From Firmicutes bacterium M10-2 (GTDB lineage Bacteria > Bacillota_I > Bacilli_A > Erysipelotrichales > Erysipelotrichaceae), in contig KE159681.1 of the NCBI GenBank assembly GCA_000403415.2, positions 523,675 through 573,058 of the forward strand: a DNA stretch of 49,384 nucleotides, given 5' to 3'. Below are positions 9,519 through 17,536 of this stretch, one piece after another (positions within the stretch are counted from its first letter, which is position 1; every line of letters begins with the position of its first letter). The position numbers and the translations under genes are program-made. Below the pieces are notes generated by a model. That model was not told the origin of the DNA, did not search any database, and saw nothing but the letters and a program-made list of their open reading frames with translations.

Positions 9519-11420
9519 TTATTTTCCGCTTTCTGCACTTTTTTGAAAGGTTTGAATAATATGGCGGCGACTTGGATCGTTGAGCAAAGCATCAGACTGC
9601 CTTCTTGTCATGGTTTCGAGCAATGTACAAACGCATCGAAAGATTGTTGCGTTTTTGTGACGATAACTGACTGCGAATACGATTGAAGTGTTTCCCTCAT
9701 TTGTAAAAACAATCGGAATAATCACATCACATGGAAAAACATCGAGATGAAAGCGAAAAGCGGACAACCCGTTTTCCAGATCGATCCATGTTTCATCAAA
9801 AAATTGATATAAGCGTTCTTGGGCTTCCCGATCGATCAAGTAGCCGTAATCTTCAAACATCTGCGCAAGGATTGTCGGACTTTCTTTTAAATTACGCCCT
9901 TGCTGTTGTAAATAAAGCTTCTTGTTGAAGCGATACGTGATGGATTGTTTATAAGAAATCAGTTCAAAAAAGTTGGCGATTTTCGCATGATCGGTTGTTG
10001 TTAAAATCGGCGTGACACATATGGTTGGCTTTTTGAGATCGACATCGGCCGGAAGATCGATCATCGAAATGATCACATCATAATTTTGTTCGGGTACTTC
10101 CTGCAGCAAATACAATGGATGATGCACGACTGATTTGACATAATACGCATGTTTATGCCGGATATAGTAGCTGATCAGTTCCATATTTGCCTGATCGGCA
10201 GCACCGACCACGAGGACCCGCTGCTGCTTTAACATTTGCATATTTTGATAAATGCGGTAAAACGTTTGCAGACGCAGTCGATCGCCTTCCCCGACACCAT
10301 GTCCGAGCTTTTCGCGCAATACATCGTCTACGACTTGAGCGAACGTATCTTCCAAAAAGAAATTGTTTTTCTTCTTATAATAAAGGCCTGTTCTTTGTTT
10401 CGTGAAAAACACGATATGATATAGGATCGATTCCATAAGGATCGATAGTTTTTTTTGAAATTCCAAATTGGAAGAAAAATCGATGCAGTATGTTTCTTCT
10501 AAGTTTTTCGTAATCGTTTCCATCAGCTCTTCTTTATAATCAAAAGCAGTTCCGTCTTCGGGAAGAAGGGTGCTTTTCGAAACAAGTTCCATAAGCACTT
10601 GACGTCTTTCATACGAATTTTCTTCGATCGGAAACTGCGTGCGCAAGTATTCGTAAACGGCATTGCCCGCTTCTTCATACCTTTCGGGAATCGTTACGGT
10701 TTGTTCCTGGTTTTCCTGCAAATACCATCCTTTCACCATTCGGCTTAAAGAAATGGATAAATACAGCAAAAAATCAAAGCACGATTCATCGCTCATAATT
10801 AAATGATGATTGCGGATGATCTCGATTACTTTTCGTTCGGGCGTTTTCAAAAAAACGGGCTGATTCAGCAAATAGTAGATCATTTCGCTTTCCTGCCCGG
10901 CTCCGAACAGAGTGTCGAGCATGATTTTACGCATACTGTATTCGCTGCCTTCGATTTTCAGTCCGTAATTCGGTTTCGATAGAATGCAAAGTCGATATCT
11001 TCGAATTTGCTCTTTTACGTTTTTCAAGCTATTCAGAAAAGTCGATCGGCTGATCATCATTTCATCGGCAATTTGATTTGCTTTTAAATACCCGCCTTCT
11101 TCGACTAACCGCACAATAATATCACCGTGACGGTTGCTGAGTTTTCTTTCTTTTCTGTTTTCATCGATCTTTTGTTTTTCGATTTCTTCTTCGAGCTGTT
11201 CCAATGTATTGGGATAAATGGGGCGCAACGCATACCCTTTGCTGCGCTCGGAATGCAATTCATAGCCTTCTTTCGCTAAAATGGTCTTTAATTGACCGAT
11301 CTGCTCGCGAATTTGTCGTCCGGAAAGATGACAATTCGTTCCCAGTTTTTTCGCAGACATATACCCGGAAGCTTGCAGCAGCTCGGAAATAATTAGGATA
11401 TCATTTCGGTTTAAATTCAT
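9519..11420 (-). CDS. PRD-domain transcriptional regulator (LicR/MtlR/Mga-like)
   Basis: 633 residues with the layout of PTS-controlled activators: an N-terminal HTH (about 5-60), a second HTH (about 95-150, YLKANQIADEMMISRSTFLN), two PRD-like helical blocks (about 190-290 and 300-400), an EIIB-like fold (about 405-480, RVLVVGAADQANMELISYYI) and an EIIA-like C-terminus. The residues usually phosphorylated appear missing: PRD1 has FLLYLSISLSR where a His is expected, the EIIB loop has GAAD instead of a Cys motif, and the EIIA region has no clear PH site. It probably controls the adjacent EIIC gene and perhaps the manA operon. Only a weak AGAGAG precedes the start. Confidence 0.85.
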   Translation of the reverse strand: MNLNRNDILIISELLQASGYMSAKKLGTNCHLSGRQIREQIGQLKTILAKEGYELHSERSKGYALRPIYPNTLEQLEEEIEKQKIDENRKERKLSNRHGDIIVRLVEEGGYLKANQIADEMMISRSTFLNSLKNVKEQIRRYRLCILSKPNYGLKIEGSEYSMRKIMLDTLFGAGQESEMIYYLLNQPVFLKTPERKVIEIIRNHHLIMSDESCFDFLLYLSISLSRMVKGWYLQENQEQTVTIPERYEEAGNAVYEYLRTQFPIEENSYERRQVLMELVSKSTLLPEDGTAFDYKEELMETITKNLEETYCIDFSSNLEFQKKLSILMESILYHIVFFTKQRTGLYYKKKNNFFLEDTFAQVVDDVLREKLGHGVGEGDRLRLQTFYRIYQNMQMLKQQRVLVVGAADQANMELISYYIRHKHAYYVKSVVHHPLYLLQEVPEQNYDVIISMIDLPADVDLKKPTICVTPILTTTDHAKIANFFELISYKQSITYRFNKKLYLQQQGRNLKESPTILAQMFEDYGYLIDREAQERLYQFFDETWIDLENGLSAFRFHLDVFPCDVIIPIVFTNEGNTSIVFAVSYRHKNATIFRCVCTLLETMTRRQSDALLNDPSRRHIIQTFQKSAESGK

Positions 11421-11725
11421 AATAATTCTCTCTCTTCTTACTCTTTATCATACCCCGATAAAAAAGAAATATCAGTATTTCCTTTTATATTTTTTTCGGA
11501 TGTTACAAATCTGTAAAAACTAATACCTGTTTTTTACATGGAAAAATATCTACGTTTAATTAAAATAAAAGTGTAGATGAAACATAGAAAAAAATCCTTT
11601 CCGCTTGTTGCAGCAAGCAAAAAGGATCGTTCGATTTTTATCTCTTTTCGGTCATAATTTCTCTCCGATCATCGAACATTCTGTGTCTGCTTCTCGATGG
11701 TTTAGTTGTATTCTAAACCTTTTTT
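11421..11725. other. Intergenic gap with one terminator
   Basis: AT-rich, with no credible gene. It should hold the promoter of the PRD-regulator gene. The only clear structure is the hairpin at 11592-11625. Confidence 0.6.
11592..11625 (-). terminator. Terminator downstream of the YdcF-like gene
   Basis: The outer arms ATCCTTT/AAAGGAT and inner arms GCTTG/CAAGC form a two-part stem. On the minus strand it ends in a run of seven T (complement of 11588-11594). Confidence 0.75.
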
Positions 11726-12766
11726 TTATCGGAATGTCCATGTGATCAAAAGGATCAACAGATTGGGTATTTCCAAAATGCCAAGCACGTAAAGATGAAT
11801 CTTCCAAGTCAAAGAAAGATAGCCGACAAATTCGCGAAGCAATGCATTGAGTGTAAAATACCATTTTGTTTTTGATCCGTACCCGATGCATGGAATGTTT
11901 GCTCTTCTTGCCAGTTCAAGGGCCCGAAATACGTGATACCGTGTCGTAACGATCGCGATTTTCGCATTTCGATCATTGATCAGATCGTAAGAGAACGCAA
12001 GATTTTGCTCGGTATTTTTCGATTCCGTTTCTTTTTTCATCCGTTTCGGATCAACGCCTTGCTTTAGGCAATAGTCGTACATGGCTACGCTTTCCGGTAC
12101 CGATTCTCCGCATCCTTGTCCTCCCGAAAGAATAAGGATCGCCTTCGGATTTTCCTTCAGAAGCCGAATTCCTTCTTCAATGCGCGAGGCCAGAAGCGGT
12201 GTAACACGATCTTGAATGATGCCCGAACCAAGCACGATGATATAATCGAGATCTTTCCTCTTTCGAATATGGATCAAGTTGAGGACGGCCGAAAAGCAAA
12301 AGATGGTCAAGACACTTAACAAATATACGACGGCCAAACTGACAACCGCATAAAACGCAACCGAAACTTTGTCGTTTGTATGGCTTAGATACAGCGGAAA
12401 GCCGACTATATACATGAGAAGGCCGATTGCGAATGCAAGCGATAAAAAATTCGTCCATCGCAATCCTTCTTTCACAATGACTTTGATTCCTTGAACAAAG
12501 AAGGTCAGGATCATCAAAAACGGAAAGATGAGCAATCCGAACAGAACGACTACAAAACATAGAGCTAAAAGCATAAACAACCATCGTTGTCCAACAATCC
12601 AGCTCGAATAGCGAAAAGCGATCATTCCCAGAAACAAGGCCGAGAAAACGAGCATCCAGACAAAAGTGAATCCGCTCCACAATGTTCTTGGCCTTTTCCA
12701 CATGACAAGCATGAATAGGAGTATAGAACCGCTCCAAAACATGCCGGATCCCAGTAATAAATTCAT
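11726..12766 (-). CDS. YdcF/SanA-type (DUF218) membrane protein
   Basis: 346 residues. The N-terminal half has six or so membrane segments. From about residue 170 a soluble DUF218 domain follows, with DYIIVLGSGI, AILILSGGQGCGESVPES and SKNTEQNLAFSYDLI, all typical of the family, then a hydrophobic C-terminal stretch (LGILEIPNLLILLITW). These proteins are linked to cell-envelope homeostasis and vancomycin sensitivity in enterobacteria; their biochemistry is unsettled. ATG 12766 has AAAGGA 8 nt upstream; the longer reading would start at TTG without a ribosome site. Single gene with its own terminator. Confidence 0.85.
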   Translation of the reverse strand: MNLLLGSGMFWSGSILLFMLVMWKRPRTLWSGFTFVWMLVFSALFLGMIAFRYSSWIVGQRWLFMLLALCFVVVLFGLLIFPFLMILTFFVQGIKVIVKEGLRWTNFLSLAFAIGLLMYIVGFPLYLSHTNDKVSVAFYAVVSLAVVYLLSVLTIFCFSAVLNLIHIRKRKDLDYIIVLGSGIIQDRVTPLLASRIEEGIRLLKENPKAILILSGGQGCGESVPESVAMYDYCLKQGVDPKRMKKETESKNTEQNLAFSYDLINDRNAKIAIVTTRYHVFRALELARRANIPCIGYGSKTKWYFTLNALLREFVGYLSLTWKIHLYVLGILEIPNLLILLITWTFR

Positions 12767-12843
12767 AAATAAAATCCTTTCGTTTTTTCTTATCACCTTT
12801 CCTATTATACTGAAAAAGCGATAAAACAAAAATCAACCGGAAT

Positions 12844-13374
12844 TTATCTTTTCACATAAATTAAATGTGTCATGCCGTTATACGATTGTGTTTTGAGCAG
12901 CTTCAACTTGATTTCATGATCAACTTTTTCAAAAAGCCGGATACCTGATCCCAAAATGGTCGGAACCACAGTAATATAATAATAATCAATGATATCTTCT
13001 TTAACGATTTGCTGGATCAGGTTCGCACCTCCGCAAATCCAAATTCCTTTTCCGTTTTCTTCTCTCAACCTTTTTAACAAAGCAACGGGACTTTCATTGA
13101 CAAAACGGATTTCCTCGGAAGATGCCTTTTGGTTATGTGTTACAACATAGGTTGTAAAATCCGGATAGGGCCACGTTTCCGGTGAAAGTTCCGTGACGAT
13201 TTGATGATACGTATTCCATCCCATGATCACGGTATCAATGCCCTTGGCAAATTCAGAATACGGGTCAATGCGATTGTCATCCTTTCCGTGTCCGGTCAGC
13301 CAATTCACACTGCCTTTGCGATCGGCGATATACCCGTCAAGACTCATCGCTATAAACAGACTGATTTTTTTCAT
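12844..13374 (-). CDS. Dihydrofolate-reductase-fold protein (RibD C-terminal family)
   Basis: 176 residues. The N-terminus MKKISLFIAMSLDGYIAD and the internal DTVIMGWNTYHQI, IWICGGANLIQQI and PTILGSGIRLFEK follow the RibD_C/YwjB pattern of NADPH-dependent reductases. It is a stand-alone domain, not the full RibD riboflavin enzyme, and the physiological substrate is unknown. AAAGGAG lies 6 nt before the ATG. It stands alone between the YdcF-like gene and a repeat-flanked hydrolase. Confidence 0.88.
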   Translation of the reverse strand: MKKISLFIAMSLDGYIADRKGSVNWLTGHGKDDNRIDPYSEFAKGIDTVIMGWNTYHQIVTELSPETWPYPDFTTYVVTHNQKASSEEIRFVNESPVALLKRLREENGKGIWICGGANLIQQIVKEDIIDYYYITVVPTILGSGIRLFEKVDHEIKLKLLKTQSYNGMTHLIYVKR

Positions 13375-13463
13375 ACTTCTCCTTTCAATTCATAAACTTG
13401 AAATTTTTTTCAAAAGTTCGGCACGCTTAAAAGTATACCATGCCTCTAACAGCTTACGGTTCT

Positions 13464-13527
13464 AGGGCGTGTTCATACAAACACAGCTTTCGCAAATCGC
13501 AAACGCTGTGTTGTCAATTATTCTTTT
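13464..13527. repeat. 64-nt hairpin repeat, copy 1
   Basis: It matches 14513-14576 at about 59 of 64 positions in the same orientation. The core has ACACAGC and GCTGTGT arms around a 17-nt loop containing CGCAAATCGC. The two copies bracket the alpha/beta hydrolase gene. Confidence 0.8.
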
Positions 13528-13579
13528 GGGTGATTGATTCGGTTTATGCTCTTCTCTTTGTTTTCGGGTTTGCCATGAG

Positions 13580-14386
13580 TTACGAACTCATAAAATCTTT
13601 TAATATTTCCTTGGCCATTTTATCGCTTTTCCCGGAAAAACCATGTTTGCCGTTTTTTATGATTTCAAATCTGACATTCCTGTTCGGGGCACTACTTTTA
13701 TATACATCAAACGCCCTTTCTGAATAGCTGATGTTTACAATTTTATCTTTTGCTCCATGAACGATCAAAACATCCTTTTTATATTCTTTGATTTCCTCAA
13801 ACGGATCCATTTTTATAACATCTTCAACATAACATTTTCCAAGTTTCATAGGACCGCATCGGATGATTTCCGGTAAATTGTCCGGATCAAATTTAGCAAA
13901 CATCATCTTTCCTTCCCTGGCATCGTCCGGAATACAAAATGCCGGATAAAAGAGGATGAGTTTATTTACATGATATTTTTCCTTGGCTGCGAACAAAGCG
14001 GAAACACAGCCTCCTTGGCTGCATCCCATAACAACAATATTCTTTTGATCAGCGTATTTTCTGCTAATGGCATAATCAACCACACTTTCTAAATCTTTCA
14101 CTTCCGTTAATACCGACATTTCAGTGGTTGACCCATCGCTTTTCCCTTTTATGACACTGCCTCCGCAAAAATCGAAAGTATAGGTTAAATATCCCATCTT
14201 CGCTAATTCGACCGCATATTGTTTTACCGTATCCTGAAATGCCATAAAGCCATGACAGACAATTGCTATTGGCAAATTTATCCCTGTCGGTCTATATTCT
14301 GTTCCTCGAATTGTGAGGTTCTCTCGTTTACATTCAAATGGTGTTTTTGATATGTTATATCCTTTTTCTGTTTTCATACAAAACAT
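13580..14386 (-). CDS. Alpha/beta hydrolase (serine esterase/peptidase-like)
   Basis: 268 residues. Oxyanion region VCHGFMA, nucleophile elbow MGCSQGGC (Ser), acid in VHGAKDKIV and catalytic His in KNGKHGFSG, so the triad is complete. It is cytoplasmic, without a signal peptide. AGGA lies 7 nt before ATG 14386. The family (S9/DUF1749-like hydrolases) is too broad for a substrate call. The gene stands alone and is bounded on both sides by copies of a 64-nt hairpin repeat, which may mark it as a recently inserted or mobilised cassette. Confidence 0.85.
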   Translation of the reverse strand: MFCMKTEKGYNISKTPFECKRENLTIRGTEYRPTGINLPIAIVCHGFMAFQDTVKQYAVELAKMGYLTYTFDFCGGSVIKGKSDGSTTEMSVLTEVKDLESVVDYAISRKYADQKNIVVMGCSQGGCVSALFAAKEKYHVNKLILFYPAFCIPDDAREGKMMFAKFDPDNLPEIIRCGPMKLGKCYVEDVIKMDPFEEIKEYKKDVLIVHGAKDKIVNISYSERAFDVYKSSAPNRNVRFEIIKNGKHGFSGKSDKMAKEILKDFMSS

Positions 14387-14769
14387 ATTCGCATCCTACT
14401 TTCGTTTTTGTATACTAGAGTATATATTTCAGTGTATATTCCCTTTGTTTTCTCGTCAATAAAAGCTGTCTATAACAATTATCCGCTACCGTTAAAAGAG
14501 GTGTACCTTTTCAGAGCGTGTTCATACAAAAACAGCTTTCGCAAATCGCAAAAGCTGTGTTGTAAATTATTCCTTTGTATCCATGCGAATAAACGAATTG
14601 TTTTGTTCCGGAAATGGATATACCCCGGCCCACCATATTGCGTGTCTAAATTGATACAAATATTTCTTGGGTGCTATCGTTTTATTAGTTGGAATTGCCG
14701 CACTTTCGTTATTTTTTGCACCCAGAAGAATATCAGAGTTTTTAATCTATTACCATGGTCAGCCCGGCA
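14387..14769. other. Intergenic stretch with repeat copy 2
   Basis: It holds the upstream region of the hydrolase and the second 64-nt repeat. On the plus strand near 14660-14730 a short hydrophobic reading (GAIVLLVGIAALSLFFAPRR) could be the relic of a small membrane protein, but its frame runs into the GNAT gene and it has no ribosome site, so I do not call it. Confidence 0.4.
14513..14576. repeat. 64-nt hairpin repeat, copy 2
   Basis: Same orientation as 13464-13527. Here the stem is ACAGCTTT/AAAGCTGT, extended relative to copy 1. Confidence 0.8.
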
Positions 14770-15357
14770 CTATATATCTGTTTCCACAAAATGCACAGCA
14801 GAATTATTCCAATATTCTTTATAAACCCTGCAATCATTCCCATCAAGGTTTAATTGGTACATTCTGAATATCACCAAAATGTCTTTAGGCTGCCATTGTT
14901 CTTCATAGGAATATTGATATTTCATCCCCAGCCGTTTCATCACTTCCCCGCTCTGCGGATTGTTGACATCATGGGTAGCTGTAATATATGGAACATTATC
15001 TTTTTTTAATTGTTCAATAACAGCCTTACCTGCTTCTGTAACAATTCCCTTATGCCAGAATTCTTTGCAGATTCCGTAGCCAAAATCATAACTGTCATCT
15101 GCCCCAACATTGAGATACCCAATAGGATAATTATCTTTTTTTAAACAAATTGCATAATGATATGCACATTTCTGATTATACCTGCTTACAAGATGTTCTT
15201 CATAAAAAGCCTTGGTTTCCTCTATTGTTTTTAAAGGAAACCAGGGTAAAAACTTATTCACTTCCGTATCACTATAAATTTTGTATAAGGCTTCTAAATC
15301 GCTTTCTTCAAATTTTCTTAAAATAAGCCTTTCTGTTATAAGTTCTGGTGTATCCAT
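14770..15357 (-). CDS. GNAT family N-acetyltransferase (RimJ/RimL type)
   Basis: 195 residues. It opens with the typical ITERLILRKFEESDLEALY and contains the acetyl-CoA-binding strand-helix (FGYGICKEFWHKGIVTEAGKAVIE) and the late NPQSGEVMKRLGMKY motif seen in RimJ-like enzymes. The substrate could be a protein N-terminus, an amine or an antibiotic. AGGAGGG sits 5 nt before the ATG. It lies next to a dead GNAT relic, which suggests this spot collects such genes. Confidence 0.88.
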   Translation of the reverse strand: MDTPELITERLILRKFEESDLEALYKIYSDTEVNKFLPWFPLKTIEETKAFYEEHLVSRYNQKCAYHYAICLKKDNYPIGYLNVGADDSYDFGYGICKEFWHKGIVTEAGKAVIEQLKKDNVPYITATHDVNNPQSGEVMKRLGMKYQYSYEEQWQPKDILVIFRMYQLNLDGNDCRVYKEYWNNSAVHFVETDI

Positions 15358-15375
15358 ATTGTCCCTCCTATAGAT

Positions 15376-15640
15376 TCAACTGTATTTTCCCTTTTCTATA
15401 ATAAAATTTGTGAGATAAATTCCCAGCCGTTCCACTTGCGGCTCCCTAAATAATCTTATAACCTCTTTTTCAAAAAAGTACCTTGCTTTCATAGAGGCGT
15501 GTGTAATAATTCTTCCTGAAGCCTTCTACTCCAGTTTATCGCAGATAGCGACAGCAACACCTTTTCCCTGGTAGTCTGCATGGACATACAAGCAATCAAG
15601 ATCCCCCGTTTTATCGATAATCTGATGTCCCGGCCCTTTC
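15376..15640 (-). pseudogene. Decayed GNAT acetyltransferase
   Basis: The minus strand encodes recognisable GNAT pieces: GHQIIDKTGDLDCLYVHADY, then QGKGVAVAICDKLE (the CoA-binding loop), an in-frame TAG, then ASGRIITHASMKARYFFEK and VERLGIYLTNFIIEKGKYS before a TGA at 15376. The 5' part is in another frame (FKVER) or lost. The order of motifs is that of a YafP-like acetyltransferase C-terminal half. One stop, a frameshift and a missing start make it non-functional. Confidence 0.75.
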
Positions 15641-15812
15641 TACTTTAAATCCGGGCGATAAATATAAGCTTTGTAAAAGCTCTGTTTTCTATATTTTTCC
15701 GATTATTTTTATTGAGAATGACCATATCTCATTTTTTATAATTTTACAAAAAACTATTTTATTTCTTTTTTATAAAATCTATAATAAATATAAACAAAGA
15801 AAGGGTGAAAAT

Positions 15813-16205
15813 ATGGAATATAACCTATCAGAGAAAATACTGTTCGACAGCATGATTTTTGATCCATTGAATAAAACTTTCGAAATCTTAGATGGTTCGA
15901 TTGGTGTGTACCGTTATGAAGATATCAAACGGTTCGCCATCTTAAACGAAAATGCCAAGTACCGAGGAAAGCAGGCGCCGTTTATTGCGTTGCTTCCGGG
16001 TTCCGGACTTCCTGCCGGCATTTTTTCCCACCCCTATATGTATGTCGGAATCAAAGTTGTCCTCAAAGACGAAACAATTCTGGGAATCTATGTTTCGAAA
16101 GAAAAGACAATGCTCAACACCGATCAATACATCAACGATCGGAAAATCGCTAATGAAATCGGCCAAATATTTCAATCTATACTAAACGACCGGACAACTT
16201 TGTGA
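15813..16205 (+). CDS. Conserved-looking protein of unknown function (130 aa)
   Basis: I do not recognise this family. It is a soluble 130-residue protein with alternating hydrophobic residues that suggests a beta-rich fold: an N-terminal ILFDSMIFDPLNKTFEIL, a central GVYRYEDIKRFAIL, and a Pro/Gly-rich PFIALLPGSGLPAGIFS followed by YVGIKVVLKDE. The pattern resembles small sensor or PH-like domains that handle a stored set point, but that is a guess. GAAAGGG precedes the ATG and a strong terminator follows the stop, so it is a complete monocistronic gene on the plus strand. Confidence 0.75.
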   Translation: MEYNLSEKILFDSMIFDPLNKTFEILDGSIGVYRYEDIKRFAILNENAKYRGKQAPFIALLPGSGLPAGIFSHPYMYVGIKVVLKDETILGIYVSKEKTMLNTDQYINDRKIANEIGQIFQSILNDRTTL

Positions 16206-16210
16206 GAACT

Positions 16211-16244
16211 CTCCCCACCTACGGAAGTGGTGGGGTTCTGTTTT
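16211..16244 (+). terminator. Terminator of the 130-aa gene
   Basis: The stem CCCCACC (16213-16219)/GGTGGGG (16229-16235) is followed by TTCTGTTTT. Confidence 0.8.
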
Positions 16245-16286
16245 ATCCAGCAGGTTGTCGGTTCTCCCGATTTGAAAAGATAGGAA

Positions 16287-16315
16287 AAAGTGCAATGATC
16301 TTATCATCGCACTTT
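16287..16315. repeat. 29-bp palindromic direct repeat left of MITE
   Basis: Identical to 16509-16537. It is itself an imperfect hairpin (AAAGTGC...GCACTTT), the shape of a transcription terminator. The two copies directly abut the ends of the 193-bp element. Confidence 0.85.
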
Positions 16316-16508
16316 TCAGGCTGTTGACAAAGTCGATTTTTCAAATCGGCTTTGTCACAGCTTTTTATTTTTCTCCCACAAATGAATAAAAAAAGAGCAA
16401 TTTGAGGTATTTAAGTACCTAATATTACTCTTTTTTTAGACCTTTTTACCCACTTTTATTTTATTGAAATTTAATTTTTTCAAAATAGGTAGTTTGTCAA
16501 CACTCTGA
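16316..16508. mobile_element. MITE-like element, 193 bp with 16-bp terminal inverted repeats
   Basis: The left end TCAGGCTGTTGACAAA and the right end, read inward TCAGAGTGTTGACAAA, match at 14 of 16 bases. The interior is AT-rich and has no ORF. It contains a subterminal hairpin (GACAAAG...CTTTGTC at 16326-16356) and a long AAAGAG/CTCTTT stem around 16397-16435. It is flanked by perfect 29-bp direct repeats, as if the target hairpin had been duplicated. I infer a non-autonomous relative of an IS family that inserts into palindromic terminators; IS1182-type elements behave this way as far as I recall. Confidence 0.75.
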
Positions 16509-16537
16509 AAAGTGCAATGATCTTATCATCGCACTTT
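16509..16537 (-). terminator. Palindromic direct repeat right of MITE, serving as degV terminator
   Basis: Second copy of the 29-bp repeat. It lies 22 nt after the DegV stop and its hairpin, with flanking A/T runs, is a plausible terminator for that gene. Confidence 0.7.
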
Positions 16538-16558
16538 TAAAGATGAATTTAATTTCTT

Positions 16559-17419
16559 TTATTTTACGAAAATCGCACATCCGATTGCTTGCGGACCTGT
16601 ATGTGTGCCAATACTAAGAGAGAGCGGTGAATATCTTACGGTCGTTTCGGGAAACTCGTTTTGAAGCATGGCAACCCATGTATCGATTTCTTCCGGTGAC
16701 AATCCGGTTCCTGCAGCACCTACACCAAGATCTTTCCATTCGTAATCGGAAAAACGATCTTTAAAATCTTTTTTCAGCGCATCGATCATGATTGTCTTGC
16801 ATTTTTTCATACTTCGCGCTTTGGAAAACGTATCAAGTTTTTCTCCTTGAATGGTCAGGATCGGTTTGATTCCGAGAACAGAACCGATCAAAGCGACGGC
16901 CGGAGTGATGCGTCCTCCCCTTTTCAAATATTCAAGTGTATTAACGGAAATATAAATGGATGATTTCAATCCATCCTCTTCCAACATCTTTTTAATAAGA
17001 GCAGGATCCATTCCTTCATCGGCTAGTTTTCTTGCTTTTAAAACCGATTCCTGCAAAGGAATGGAAATTCTATGATTGTCAACCACAACGACTTTTCCAT
17101 CGTATTCTTCGGCAAGCATCATGGCTGTTTGGCATGAATTGCTCAATCCCGATGTCATAGGAATATAAACAACGGCATCGTGTCCTTGGGCAAGCAGATC
17201 GTCCCATACTTTCATTACATCACCGGGTGCAGGTTGAGAAGTGGTAATCTTCTTACCTTCTGTCAGCCATTCGTAAAATTGCGATTCGTCAATATCTACA
17301 CCTTCATACCGTGTTTGATCATCGATAATCACCGGCATAGGAATGAGTTCTACGTTGTGTTCTTCGGCTTCCTTTTTTGTAAATCCGCTATTTGTATCTG
17401 TTACTACTGCACATCGCAT
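16559..17419 (-). CDS. DegV family fatty-acid-binding protein
   Basis: 286 residues, usual length. Family marks: VVTDTNSGF at the N-terminus, ITTSQPAPGDV, MTSGLSNSCQTA (the Thr/Ser that contact the fatty-acid carboxylate), YLKRGGRITPAVALIGSVLGIKP and the C-terminal LSIGTHTGPQAIG. DegV/FakB proteins present fatty acids to the kinase FakA, which is not encoded nearby. GAGGA precedes the ATG by 6 nt. It is divergent from a TetR-type regulator, with a 15-bp palindrome in the shared upstream region, so it is likely controlled by that regulator. Confidence 0.93.
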   Translation of the reverse strand: MRCAVVTDTNSGFTKKEAEEHNVELIPMPVIIDDQTRYEGVDIDESQFYEWLTEGKKITTSQPAPGDVMKVWDDLLAQGHDAVVYIPMTSGLSNSCQTAMMLAEEYDGKVVVVDNHRISIPLQESVLKARKLADEGMDPALIKKMLEEDGLKSSIYISVNTLEYLKRGGRITPAVALIGSVLGIKPILTIQGEKLDTFSKARSMKKCKTIMIDALKKDFKDRFSDYEWKDLGVGAAGTGLSPEEIDTWVAMLQNEFPETTVRYSPLSLSIGTHTGPQAIGCAIFVK

Positions 17420-17454
17420 ATGGTGTCCTCTTTTCTTTTTTTCTGCTCAATAAC

Positions 17455-17469
17455 GTTACAAATTGTAAC
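17455..17469. promoter_or_regulatory. Palindromic operator between degV and tetR-type gene
   Basis: GTTACAAATTGTAAC is a perfect 7+1+7 palindrome. The half-site TGTAACA recurs twice more at about 17506 and 17528, just before the regulator start. This spacing is typical of an autoregulated TetR-family site. Confidence 0.65.
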
Positions 17470-17536
17470 AATGATGACCTTGATTTTCAACAATACCGTG
17501 CCATACTGTAACAGAAAGGAATCATTTTGTAACATC

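Noticed and set aside
12177-12836. Minus-strand frame of 219 codons overlapping the YdcF-like gene
   Set aside because: The overlapping frame carries the DUF218 motifs; this one has none and lacks a ribosome site.
14667-14867. Small plus-strand membrane-protein frame
   Set aside because: It runs into the opposite-strand GNAT gene, has no ribosome site and no recognisable family.
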